31,137 nt of DNA from the IMG/VR virus record IMGVR_UViG_3300049222_000239, positions 1 through 31,137 of that record; one strand, 5' to 3'. Position 1 is the stretch's first letter, and the number at the start of each line of letters is the position of its first letter. The notes under the pieces were generated by a model. That model worked only from the letters and a program-made list of their open reading frames with translations. It was not told the DNA's origin and did no database searches. A program made the translations under genes and the position numbers. Of the stretch, positions 1 through 11,300 are shown one piece after another. Source of the stretch: a virus.

Positions 1-10
1 TAGGTTTTTT

Positions 11-796
11 TTACCAGTAACCAGAGAAGTTAGAACTCCCCCCTAATGACTTCCAATATCTACCGATATTGCAAGACCAGTAACCGGCTTTGGTTTTATC
101 TTTTTTCTGTGCACATTTATGTCTAGCGGCAAATGATGCTCTAGCACCTTTCTTTTTAAACTTAACTGAAAGTCCTGTATCACCGAATGATACTTTCTTT
201 ACGTTACCTTTTTTAGATTTTACATAAACGTAGAATTTTTTACTTCCACCTCTTTTAGGTTTGTTAAGTGCAACTTTTTTACCTCTATATTCTGCTTCTG
301 GTATATAATCTACAGAAGCTTTTAACATTTCAAAGCCGTTATAATCGAAAGTTTCGTTTTGTATAGATACTGCTTTTCTAAATTTATCCATATTCATTTG
401 GCCGCCGATAGATTCAACTAGTTCTTTGATCATTTCAAAGTCTATCATTTCTTCTATAGTAGCTGCTTCATCGATAGTGTCTTCATTTTCAATCATCTCA
501 TCGATTAAGTTACCGATTTCAAACATTGGATTATAATTTGGAGATACCATTGGTAAATCTAAAGGTACTCTCATACCATTATAGTCCCCGTACTCCCCGA
601 TATCAGTAGTTTCTAATAATAAAGTATCTTGTTCGTTTAGTTCGATTTTACCGTCTCTCCATGCTTCTCTAGCTTCTTTGAATAATTGTATAAAGGCATT
701 AGAGCTATAACGGTAGACATGCTCGGATAAAGTCAGACCATTATCTAAATGGTATTTTAATGATGGATATCCGATAAGTTCTTTTAGTTGTATCAT
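11..796 (-). CDS. Conserved phage protein with basic Cys-containing C-terminal domain
   Basis: The 261-aa protein starts with SLKYHLDNGLTLSEHVYRYS, then EAREAWRDGKIELNEQDTLL and YGDYNGMRVPLDLPM. This N-terminal module (about 1-90) is one I recall in many marine-phage proteins of unknown role. An acidic middle (about 95-130) follows. The C-terminal ~85 residues are strongly basic: KKFYVYVKSKKGNVKKVSFG, then FAARHKCAQKKDKTKAGYWS and CNIGRYWKSL. The K-FYVYV-x-KKVSFGD-x-SFxARHxC-x-YWSCN pattern is another recurring phage module, seen elsewhere fused to head or structural proteins. Two Cys and a His could bind metal. The stop lies 10 bases from the window edge. Function unknown. Confidence 0.65.
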   Translation of the reverse strand: MIQLKELIGYPSLKYHLDNGLTLSEHVYRYSSNAFIQLFKEAREAWRDGKIELNEQDTLLLETTDIGEYGDYNGMRVPLDLPMVSPNYNPMFEIGNLIDEMIENEDTIDEAATIEEMIDFEMIKELVESIGGQMNMDKFRKAVSIQNETFDYNGFEMLKASVDYIPEAEYRGKKVALNKPKRGGSKKFYVYVKSKKGNVKKVSFGDTGLSVKFKKKGARASFAARHKCAQKKDKTKAGYWSCNIGRYWKSLGGSSNFSGYW

Positions 797-1272
797 TATA
801 TGAAATCTTTTCTATAAAATTTTCCTAGAATATTGTCGTTGATATACTTATCACGGTTCTCTAGTACTTCATTTATAAATAGGTATTTACACTCAAAATA
901 TGTTAATTGCTTCTTATTCTTAACATAGTGTAGAATCTTTCTTTCAAAGTCCATTGGAGAACCTTCTTTGACTAATTTTAGGATATCTTTATGAGAACCG
1001 TAATAATCTTTCCAATCAGATTCTGTTATTACTTTTTGTTTTAAAGGTACTCTTCCTCCTATACCTTTAGCTTTTCTTTCTTCTCTTAAAGCTTCTAAAG
1101 CTCTTTTACCTAGTCTTTTATTTCTTTCAAAAAATAATACTTTCTTTCCTAAGTATTTTTTACCGCTAGGTCTATGAGTAGTCTCATAAATGAATCCATA
1201 CGTACCTTCTGGCATGTCTGATATTTCAGTTACAAGTCTGCTTTTATATGTCCATCCTGGTACTGTTACCAT
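796..1272 (-). CDS. GIY-YIG endonuclease (Seg-like, free-standing)
   Basis: This 158-aa protein fits the small GIY-YIG nucleases common in T4-like marine phages. YGFIYETTHRPSGKKYLGKK (residues 25-44) is the GIY...YIG motif in a variant form (GFIY and KYLG). SDWKDYYGSHKDI (85-97) and FERKILHYVK (109-118) follow, and the likely catalytic Glu127 lies in TYFECKYLF. No recognisable DNA-binding tail such as NUMOD repeats is seen. It lies 37 bp downstream of the Hint gene and its stop shares one base with the next start. It may be a homing nuclease that marks mobility of this segment, or a resident phage nuclease. Motif match good; role unknown. Confidence 0.78.
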   Translation of the reverse strand: MVTVPGWTYKSRLVTEISDMPEGTYGFIYETTHRPSGKKYLGKKVLFFERNKRLGKRALEALREERKAKGIGGRVPLKQKVITESDWKDYYGSHKDILKLVKEGSPMDFERKILHYVKNKKQLTYFECKYLFINEVLENRDKYINDNILGKFYRKDFI

Positions 1273-1309
1273 AATCTTTAAATATAAGAAATTAAATTAA
1301 GAAATACAA

Positions 1310-2056
1310 CTACTGAATATTGTCTGTGCCGCCGTAGTCTTTATCATCAGGTTCTTTAAGGGCCATATTGTTATGAACTAAAATTCCTCCTGCAAAATAA
1401 TTATCGACTTGTTCAACATCTAAATCTCCTGTTTGGAATTCTACTACAACACGTTCAATACTTGTAACTTCAACCCACTCTAAATCAGAATTAAAAATAG
1501 AATGCCCTACTCTTAAATGCTTCATAGATTCCCAGGTAATAGTATCACCTTTTTTCATTAACATTGGATGCTCGTTAGTAATTTTTAAATTATTATTGAT
1601 CAAATAATAAGCACCATTTCTACCTAAAGTATTTGTAACAACAGTTGAAACAGTTTTTTCTCCAAAAACTCTATACCTAGCATACCAATCAATCCATGCT
1701 TCTTCTTCTAAACTTAGACCTTCAATATTATAAGAAACTACTTCATCTCCTGCTATAACGTCTTCTATAGGTTTAAATGTATTATCAGCCATTTCTATTA
1801 ATGTACCGTATGCTAAACAGTTACTGCCCCCGCCATTGTTACCACCACTACTACTCGTTGGGCTTGTAGTAGTATCAGATCCTCCATAAAAATCATCGAA
1901 GGATATTTCCCCGCTTGTCGGTATTGAGCTATTAGTTGAAGTACTTGGGACATTAGTACCTCCTTTATAATATTCATTTATAGCAATAGGGTTTGATCCT
2001 CCAAATTCATCTTGGATATCATCTAAACTCATTGTACCGGATGTTTGTAATGCCAT
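1310..2056 (-). CDS. Small tail-anchor protein carrying a Hint autoprocessing domain
   Basis: The 248-aa protein has three parts. Residues 1-60 hold two copies of a phage structural motif (SGTMSLDDIQDEFGGSNPIA with EYYKGG, then PTSGEISFDDFYGG). I recall this motif from N-termini or repeats of tail-fibre and virion proteins. Residues 61-79 are a Ser/Thr/Gly/Asn linker. Residues 80-229 are a Hint domain, followed by a 19-residue acidic tail (NMALKEPDDKDYGGTDNIQ). It starts five bases after the giant fibre stop. It may be a separately made adaptor whose Hint frees or activates the N-terminal module. Alternatively it could be a decayed fibre fragment that kept only anchor and Hint, but the intact signature residues argue against decay. 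Confidence 0.8.
   Translation of the reverse strand: MALQTSGTMSLDDIQDEFGGSNPIAINEYYKGGTNVPSTSTNSSIPTSGEISFDDFYGGSDTTTSPTSSSGGNNGGGSNCLAYGTLIEMADNTFKPIEDVIAGDEVVSYNIEGLSLEEEAWIDWYARYRVFGEKTVSTVVTNTLGRNGAYYLINNNLKITNEHPMLMKKGDTITWESMKHLRVGHSIFNSDLEWVEVTSIERVVVEFQTGDLDVEQVDNYFAGGILVHNNMALKEPDDKDYGGTDNIQ
1370..1819 (-). other. Hint autoprocessing domain of the 248-aa protein
   Basis: This covers residues 80-229 (150 aa). Cys80 starts block A (CLAYGTLIEMADNT, then VIAGDEVVSYN); block B is LKITNEHPMLM with the TxxH histidine; the end is FAGGILVHN with His228-Asn229. The next residue is Asn, not Cys, Ser or Thr. The insert between blocks A and B is slightly longer than in the other two domains but far too short for an endonuclease. 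Confidence 0.9.
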
Positions 2057-2061
2057 GGTAG

Positions 2062-2364
2062 TTAGTTTTTAGATTCTAACTTTTTCTCTAAATCGGCAAC
2101 TTTAGCAGATAATTCTTTTATAGCTTCTACAAGTATAGGGGTAAGTTTTTCGTATTTAACTCCGTAATACCCTCCTTTCATTTCTCCAACTACTTCTGGG
2201 AATACTTCTTTGATTTCTTGTGCTATAAACCCTATATCATTTCCTTCGAAAGGATGTACTACGTCATTTCCTTCCTTCCAATCAAATCGAGTACCTCTAA
2301 GCTTTAAAACTTTAGATAAAGAACCGTCTAAGTTTATGATATTTTCTTTTAACCTTTCATCTGA
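2062..2364 (-). other. Peptidase S74 intramolecular chaperone domain
   Basis: Residues 3072-3171 match the S74/ICA domain that trimerises and folds phage fibres and then cuts itself off. SSDERLKENIINLDGSLSKV starts with the catalytic Ser3072-Asp3073 context and Lys3077. RGTRFDWKEG, DIGFIAQEIKEVFPEVV and GVKYEKLTPILVEAIKELSA follow, ending in a coiled coil. Cleavage is expected before or at the SD-ER site, releasing about 100 residues. Confidence 0.92.
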
Positions 2365-5300
2365 AGAAACAAATGCTGTAATGTTAGCTGATGACTCGAT
2401 GGCATCTGCTTTTAGTTTTCCTCCTTTTACTTCAAAAATCGTTTCAGTCCCACTTAAGGTACCGGTTAATCTTGGAGCTCTTACAAATTTATCAGAATCA
2501 GAAACAATCTGCAAACCACCAGCTTTTAATTCTACGAAGTTACTTGGAACTGCTACTGATATCTCTGTATCGTATCCTCCACTGGACGTGGAAAAAGAAC
2601 TAAATGTATTAGATTGACTTGATCCAATAGAGTGTTGTTTATATTGGTAGGTTACAGTACCGTTTGCACTAGTGGTTTGACCTCTACCGGATGAGGCGTT
2701 TAGTATCCATTTATATCTAAAGTGTATAGCACCAGATTCACTTATAAGAAGGTTAACAGTTTTAGTGGTCTGTTGCGCTTGGGGAGTTAAGGCAGCAGAT
2801 TGTGAAGATCTTGTTGCATTACCCCATGTTAAACCATAAGTCGGGTTATGGTTAATTATGTTATTAGCTATATAGTTAACTTTTTCAGGTACTTTATAAG
2901 AACAAACTTGTAAAGGTTCTCTTATTAATTCTCTTTTAGTTACAGTAACAAGTTCAATACCTTCTCCTGTGTCAACATAAATTTTAGTTTCGTCGGGATT
3001 GATAGACTCTACTTTTACTACACCTCCGCCATCTGTCCAGAAATTGTGTTCGGTAGAAACTTTTAATGTATTTCCTCCTGCTTCTACCTCCCAATATTCT
3101 TGTACTTCTCTAGTACCTATTCTAGTAGGTTTAATTCCTACGAATAGAGAATTATCTTCGTCCCATACTTTTAAAGTATCTTCTTCAGTTATATCTTTAG
3201 CTAGCTTTGTAGTACCGTCTACTAAAGAAACTGCTGAGTTTCCATCTACAGAAAATCCAATTGGTGCGAATTTGAAGTATAAATCATCGTTGTCACTTGA
3301 ACCACCAACAGTACCTGATGCTATTTTATAGGTATATGCACTTGTTGCGCCGTATGCGGTAGATGTACCTAATTCTACAGAACCTACTTCTTGATTACTA
3401 CTATTGAAAGCACATAAATAAAGTGTTGCTCTAGAAAATGCTCTATGCAGTGCAAAATTTCCGTGTGTTTGTCCTGTACTAGAAGGAGTATAGTTAGGTG
3501 TTGTCACATCACCTGTCGGTGTTGTATGACTCCCTACTTTAACTTGGAATCCTGGGACAGAGGATAAGGTTATTTCATATGCACCAGCGGAAGGAGCAGT
3601 AAATGTATCACCATCTTTAGGTCCTAACACAGATCCTACTGTTGAAAAAGTATTTGATAAAAGACCAGTAAGGTACCTATTATAATGACTTTGTCTAGAA
3701 CCTGTTGATGTTATAGATGACCAACCTGAAAATCCTGAGTTGCTACTTGGAATTGAATCTATACTCGCAGATACAGGAGCTCCTTCTGTTGATGTTAATT
3801 CACCTAAAGGAGAAATAATTACTTTCTTTTCTCCATTATCAAACATCTGAATTTCTGGTATGTTAGGTTCAAATACTATTGTACTACCGCTATCTCTTAG
3901 TACATTACTTTCTGCGTCAATTATCCAATCCCCAATTTGACCAGAAGTTGCTTGAATATTACCTTCCATATAAGCATCAGATGCTGACATAATACCTTCT
4001 GCGTCTACTGAGAATAATGCATTGTCTTCATCTGGTATACTTAACGCTCCACCTACTAATGTACCACCGGTTATAGTACCGCCTTCCATATTTGTACCAC
4101 GAATTAATGAACCCGTAATACCTGCTGCTTGAACAATACCTTGGAATGATGCTGAACCTGCAGAGTTGATAAAGAATTCTTTAGAGTGTATACTACCGGT
4201 TGCAGCTAATGTTATACCTGTAGATGAGTTATAATTTCCAGAAGTATTTTTAGTCCCTGAATATATAGCATCTGATTCTATCTCCCATCCTCCTATAAAT
4301 CCATCGTCTATAGTAGAACCGTTTGATACACCTGCTGCTTTGAAATCAAACCAAGTAATTATTGGATTATCTGTTACATCATAGAACGATGAATCCATAA
4401 AGAAAGTTCGATTGTTGGTAGTTAATGCAGAGTGTTTCAGTACGCCATTGTGGTACCACTTAACCGCAGTACCGTCATATACTATATTAAATATATCTCC
4501 ATTAGATATACTAAAGTCGTTGATATTTGTAGTTGTACCATTAGTTCTAACGTCAGCAACAGTACCGTCGATGTAGAATAGGTAATCAATATTGTTATAG
4601 GTAACAGTTTGAGATGGGTTTGAATCTATACCAATCATTAGACGTCTACCGGAAGCTATATTACCTACTTTAAATACTAACTCACATCCATTTGTATAAG
4701 AAATACCAGTTCGTACTTCTTCGGTCCATAGATTATCAACTCCACCTTTCTTCCTTAAAGATCTTCCTACTATTTCAATATTAGTAGAACTTTTCTGCAA
4801 ATCTAAAAGAGAGGTTGCAAGATCTGATATTTCTGTCTGTGCGGTAGTTAAAGCAGTATTAGCTTGTGTTGTGGCAAAACTTTCAGCATTAGATTGAGCA
4901 TTACTAGCTAATGTAGTAGCTTCACTGTCAGTTGCATATCCTACAATACTAATACTACCTGATATAGTTAGTGTAGAGCCGTTCCATGATAATGCTTTAC
5001 CTAAAGAAAACTTACCTGTATTATCTACATAAAATTTAGTATTGTTATTATTATGAGTACCCGTACCGATGAAAAGTTTAGTACTACCTAGGTTAATTCC
5101 TCCTACAGTACCTGATTGGGCTGTTAAAACTCCTGCTGGAGTTACTCTAAATGGTGCAGATGCAAAAGTGGCATTACCTAATTGTATCCCTGATGCTCCT
5201 GCAACAAATATATTAGTACCGCTACCAACAGTCATTGTACCTTTGAAGGTACCGCCTGCTGCTGATAGATCACCTCCAAATACTGCGTCACCGTAAGAAG

Positions 5301-8300
5301 ATATTCTAAACTCTTTAGCTGATATAGCATTACCGTCTAAATCGATTGCCATACCTGCAGAAGAGAATGCTGACCCATCTGAGGTTCCAGAATGATTATT
5401 TGATAATATTTTACCTGTTGAGATTATATTACCTGATATTTTTGTAGTATTTCCTAGCTGTGCTCCAGCTGCCATTGCTGCTATAAGAACGTTGGTGTTT
5501 GAACTAGACATGTAAATAGCTACACCAGGTCGTACAAATCGATCAGTTATTCCGTTATCCACAGAATCATAGACAAAAAGTGGGTTACTATAATCTCCGT
5601 CTTTATAAACAGTATACCTTGCTCCTGTAGCTAATAATCTAATTCTTATTCTAAATTGCTGATTTTCTGAGAAGTCAGAATCGCCTTGCCATTGAGCAGA
5701 AGAGGTACCCATTAAATAGTATTGATCTGCTACTTGAACTCCGTTTTCATATACTCTAAAAGTACCAGTATGATGCATGTAAATGCTATGACGCATCTCA
5801 CTTCTATTAAAGCTGTTTGGGGCTTCTTTATATACCCCAAAAGAAGTTGCAGGATTTTGGTGGCCTGCTACTACGTCCCATTCAAATATAGGTCCGTCTA
5901 ATCTATCAAACTTAGCTAAGGTATGAAAACCTTCATCGTGACTATTATTGTTGTTGTTAAATGTATTACCAACTATTGGTGAAGTTCTAGTATTTGTAGT
6001 AGTAATAGATGAATCAAATACGTTACTATCTAAAGAACCAGAAAACAAATAGGTTACAGTAGGACCAACTCCTTTATTTCCTATAGTTAAAGTCCCGTTC
6101 GTACCATTCCATTGAAGCCCTTCATCTCCACTGCCTGTTAAATAGAAGTTACCTGAACTATCCATATAAGTCATCCAAGCTCCGCCGTTTATGACTCCGT
6201 TGCTGCCGGTAGTGGCTCTATAATACCCTAAGTTATTACTTCCTAAATACAAACCTGATTGTTGTGGAGTAACTGCATCAACAGCAAAACGTGCTGCTAA
6301 ATTAGCAATAGGTCCGAAAGAGTATACTGTTGGGTTAGCTAATGAAGATGTTTTTGCTACTACTCCATCTAATTCACCTTGTACATTATCTAACTCTGCT
6401 TGAGAAGCAAAATCATTTGCATTTGTAACTGTAATATCTCCTTCTATGGTCAAGCTTGAACCATCCCATACTAACTTATCTCCAAGAGAGAATTTACCAC
6501 TTGAACTTACAAAAAAGTTAGTATTAGCGTTACTGTAATCTCCGTCACCAATGTATAATTTTTCTGCTTCTAAATCTATGCCTCCAATAGATCCAGTTCT
6601 AGCTATTACACCTCCGTCTATACTTAAGTCTGAGCCATCCCAGGATAGTCCGCTATTACCGTCACCTGAGAGATAGAAGTCCCCGGAAGAAGACATATAA
6701 GTTTTCCATGTTCCGCTGTCGTAGAAACCAAAGCGATCTGATGTTTGATATAACCCTTGACCATTATTAGCAGGAGTAGGTTGAAAACTAATTTTTCCAT
6801 CCGCATCTACTGATCTTGTGATTGCTGTATCGGCATCTTGTTGTGCTTGTGCTGCTACAATTGATGCAGTATTTGCTGTGTTTAGTGCTTCGTCTGATGA
6901 AGCTGATAAAGATTCTGATGCTTCTGTTAAATCTGCTGAAGCTGAATCGTATGCACCAGTTGCAGCTGTGTTAGCAAAATCTTGTGTTGCAGCATTTCCT
7001 GTATTACCTACAATATTTATTGCCCCGGCTATAGTTAAAACACCACCATCCCATTTTAGGTAATTGGTTTCACTACCAGTAAGGAAGAAGTTACCGCCGT
7101 CGGCCATAAATGTTTTCCATTCCCCATCTTTATAAAAACCTATATTACTACTTCCTAAATGTAAACCTGATCCTTGCGGGCTAGGAGTTCTAACAATTTT
7201 ACCGTCAGCATTTGTAAATGTATCTAAAGATAAAGAATGTGAAGTATCGTTGATGAGACTTTCTTGATCAAAAGTAGTATCGGATGCAGTAACAAACTCA
7301 CCTTCATAACTATTAGCTTCGGAGAGCTCCCATATGTAAACTTTGTTACCGTTATCTGTTTCTATCCACATATCTCCTGCTATCCTACCTATATCACTAG
7401 GCTCAGTAGCTTGACGGAATACAGAATTCTTACCGTCTAATACTCCTTGGAAAGCTGCGTCGGATTGAGATATAGAACGGGATAGGGCAGCAGAAGCTGA
7501 ATCTGAAGCTGAGATAGAGGCTGAGATAGAGCCTGATGCATTATCTGTATATTCTGTAGATGCTGTATAAGCGGCATTAGAAGCACTTTCTGCGGCACGC
7601 ACACCTGTTTGTTCGGCATTAGATGCTGAAATACTTGCAGTGGCAACTGCTGCTGCTCTAGCTGTTTCTACGTTATCGACTGTAGCTGCATTACCGGCTT
7701 TAATATTTATTGTACCGGTTATTTCTAAACTACTTCCATTCCATACTAATGAATTATCCCCACTACCGGTTAAGTAGAAATTACCGTTATCAGACATATA
7801 AGTCTTCCATTCTCCGTCGCTATAAAATCCTAAGTTGCTTGAACCTAGAAATAACCCAGCTGCGTCGTTTGAGGAAGTATCTGGGGGTCTTACAATTTTA
7901 CCGGAACTATCTGTAAATGTATCTAGTGAAATCGAATGTGAAGTATTAGACACTAAATCAGTATATGCATCTTCTTGATCGTAAGTAGCATCAGAAGATG
8001 TTGCAAAGCCTGTATCTCCTCCAATCCAAATATAAACTCTATTTTGATTGCCAGTATTAATCCACATATCACCGATTACCCTACCGGTTGATGTTGGTTC
8101 AGTAGCTTGACGGAAGATAGTGGTTTTACCTGCTGCTAAACTATTTACAGCATCTACACTATCTTGGAGTGTAGCGGTAGAGCCGCTTAGTGCTAGTGCT
8201 CCACTTGCTGAATTCTCTGTTATAGTATCGTTAAGTTCATTTGATGCTGTTGCAACACTATCGGAAACATTTTGAGTAGTTGCTGCATTTCCGCCTGTAA

Positions 8301-11300
8301 TGGTTATCGAACCTTTAATGATTAACTGTCCGTTTGCTGCATCCCAGGCAAGTTTATTATCATTAGAACCAGTTAAGAAGAAATTACCTGAGTTATCCAT
8401 GTAGGTCTTCCAAGCTCCATCATCGTAATAACCTAAATTAGTAGAAGCTAAATATAATCCTGAAGCAGATGCTGTTGGTGGCCTAACTGCTTGACCTGAA
8501 GCGTTAGTAAATATTCTACTGTCTATTTCGTCTGTAGTTTCTGTTACATCGCTTAAAAGTGCTGCATTTGATGCTGAAGTAAATGCTTCGGAAGCGGATA
8601 CTGTTGATGCTGTTGCTTCATTTAGTTCTGTTGTATTAACTCCGGAACCGCCTGTGATATCTATTGCACCTTTAATATTTAAGTTTTCACCATCCCAGTA
8701 GATGTAGTTGTTACCAGATGTTGCAGTACCTACTCTAAACTTACCTGTACCGTCCATATAGATGCCATCTCCTGATGCGCTGGTAATACTGCTTGCATTA
8801 GTTCCTGCAGTTAAAGTACCACTGTTAAGTGAACTAGAAATCATAAACGTAGGAGTATCTAACGTAAACGTTTCTGTTCTAATAACTAAGTTTCCGTCTG
8901 TAAAATTATCTAGAGATATAAAGTTATCTGATCCTCCTACTTTCCAAGCACCGTCTGTATACCAGTAGTTATTATTATTTACAAATATACCGTCGTTGAA
9001 AGCTCCTGTTGTGCCTGATACTTTTCTACCTATAGATATTTTTTGACCTGTTTCTAATCCTCCTGCTGTAGTTGCTACATGAAGTATACCTGCAATAGAA
9101 CCTGTATCGGCAGTAATAGCCCCTTTAAAAAATCCATTTTCAGTATATAAACCAAATCCTGGTTCATTATTTCCGTACAAATATCCTGATGATAATCCTG
9201 ATAAATCTCCTAATCTAGATCTTAACTGTAAGTCGTAAACTCCTGATCCGGTTCTTTCTACTATGTCCATATAAGGGGTAGAAACGTCTCTAGGATTAGC
9301 ATTCATCAATATATATCCTGAGGATATATCTTTATCAGGATCAAAAACTCCTGTTGATAATACTACCTGTCCTTCATTATATGGTTTAGCAGTTGATACT
9401 AACCCTGATAAAAATTCTAAATCAGTATCTATAAGGTATACATCATCTCCTACAGTATGTGAGTTAGGTGCAGTATCGTGATAACCTCTTATAACGGTCA
9501 GTACATTACTATTAATTGCAGTGATTTTTAACCTCTCATCATCAATTTTGATAATATCTTGAACAGTAAATCCATTTGCACTTGTTACGTGTATTGTTGT
9601 TGATGTTACTGTTGATATAGCTTGGGATAAAGTAGAAATAGAAGAAGAAACTGCTGGTGTTCCTCCAAATCCTCTTTCTACATATATTTCACCTGCTAGT
9701 CCATCTGGGTCAATTGAACCGGTATTGTATGATAGATTTTCATCTTCTGAGTATCTTTTAGTTCCGGAAACATACATATACTCAACACTAAACCCAGCAT
9801 CATCTACTGATTTGACTTTTAGTATTTCTCCTTCTTTAAATCCTGATACGTTTGCTAACGATAGAGTAACAGCGTTTGCTGCATAAGAAGATGAACCAGC
9901 GATAATATTTCCATTAGCGTCTCTTAATGCTTCTATAGTTGAAGCGTTAGTAACCATCAATTGACCACCAACTACGTTTACTGTTTCTTTTTCAAATACA
10001 GTGGTCTTTAAAGTACCACGTATTCTCATATTTTCAAATTCAGCTGATCCGTTTCCTAAGGTGTCAATTCTCCAACCTTTAAGATTGGTAGCGAAGTTAG
10101 AAGTTTGTAATCTCCCTGATGAATGTATTATTAAACCTACTTCATCTTCTCCGTATTGTTCTCCGAAACCTGCAGAAGGTATCGATCTTATTTGAGAATT
10201 TGTTATTTCCCATCCTCCAACTTTATTACCCTGTTGGCCAAACATTGCAATAGTGTTACTATTACCTGTTCCTGAACCGTCAAATATCTTTAAACCAAAT
10301 AAATCAGAAGCATCATCAGATATTTCTCCTAATCTGATTATTTCTGCTGAAGCAGTATCAAATATATTAAGTCTTTGAGTTGATGTATCGATATCGAAAT
10401 AAGTCGTGTCTAACTTAAAAGTATCTGTCTTAATATCAACACCACTGGTTGTATCGAACCTAACGTAGTTATTAGCATCCTTAGTTAGATCTAGTGTTGG
10501 AACGGTAGCATCCATCCCAAGAATAATACCAGCATCGTTAGTTGCAAATCCTGTTTTTGCTCCTGCAATTATCATTGCATCTGTTGCACTTCCTGATATT
10601 TTAATCTTATTAGCTGTTCCTACTTCTATAGCAGAAGAAGCGCCTAGTAGTTTTATACTACCTCCGCCAAGTGACATAGAAGCCTCCGTTGAAGATATTT
10701 CTATATTAGAAGCAGATATTTCTAAAAGTTTGGTAGCAACCGATACATCACTACCGTCAAATTCTACAAAGCTACTATCTCCATCACCTACATAAAATCT
10801 CGGAGTACCTTCGTTATATTCTAACTGTATTCCTTGATTACCAAATGTAGAACTGTTAATAGATATACTTTCGTTGGCAGCATCTAATATTATATTATCT
10901 CCTTTTTGTAATTTAGTACTACTAATAGTCCAACCAGCAATACTACCCCCAGTAAATCTTACTGCTGAACCTGTAATGTCACCACTTCCTTTTAAACTAA
11001 AGTTAGAAGCTGAAATAAAGTGATCGTCTAGTTCTGCTGCGCCTGAGATATAAAATGTAGGAGTACCTAAAAAGGTAGGGCCGTGAATAGAATGTGGAGT
11101 AATACTGAAACCACCAATAAGTCCGGATGATGCAGTTATATCCCCTTCTATTCTTGCACCTGAGGCATGTAATAACCCACTTGATGATATGGCAAAGTTA
11201 GAACCAAAGTGTACATAATAAGGTGCAGTTACACTAGGATCGAAATCGATATACCATTCATCAGAAGAAAGCCCGCCTCCATCTGAGTTCATGGCTTTAG

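Noticed and set aside
2210-5296. Several plus-strand open frames of 70-135 codons across the giant fibre gene
   Set aside because: They lie fully inside the well-supported minus-strand fibre frame, have low-complexity compositions and no family motifs; they are complementary-strand shadows.
6150-8470. CRISPR-like or recent tandem DNA repeat array
   Set aside because: The repetition is at protein level with diverged DNA and irregular spacing of several hundred bases, inside one reading frame.
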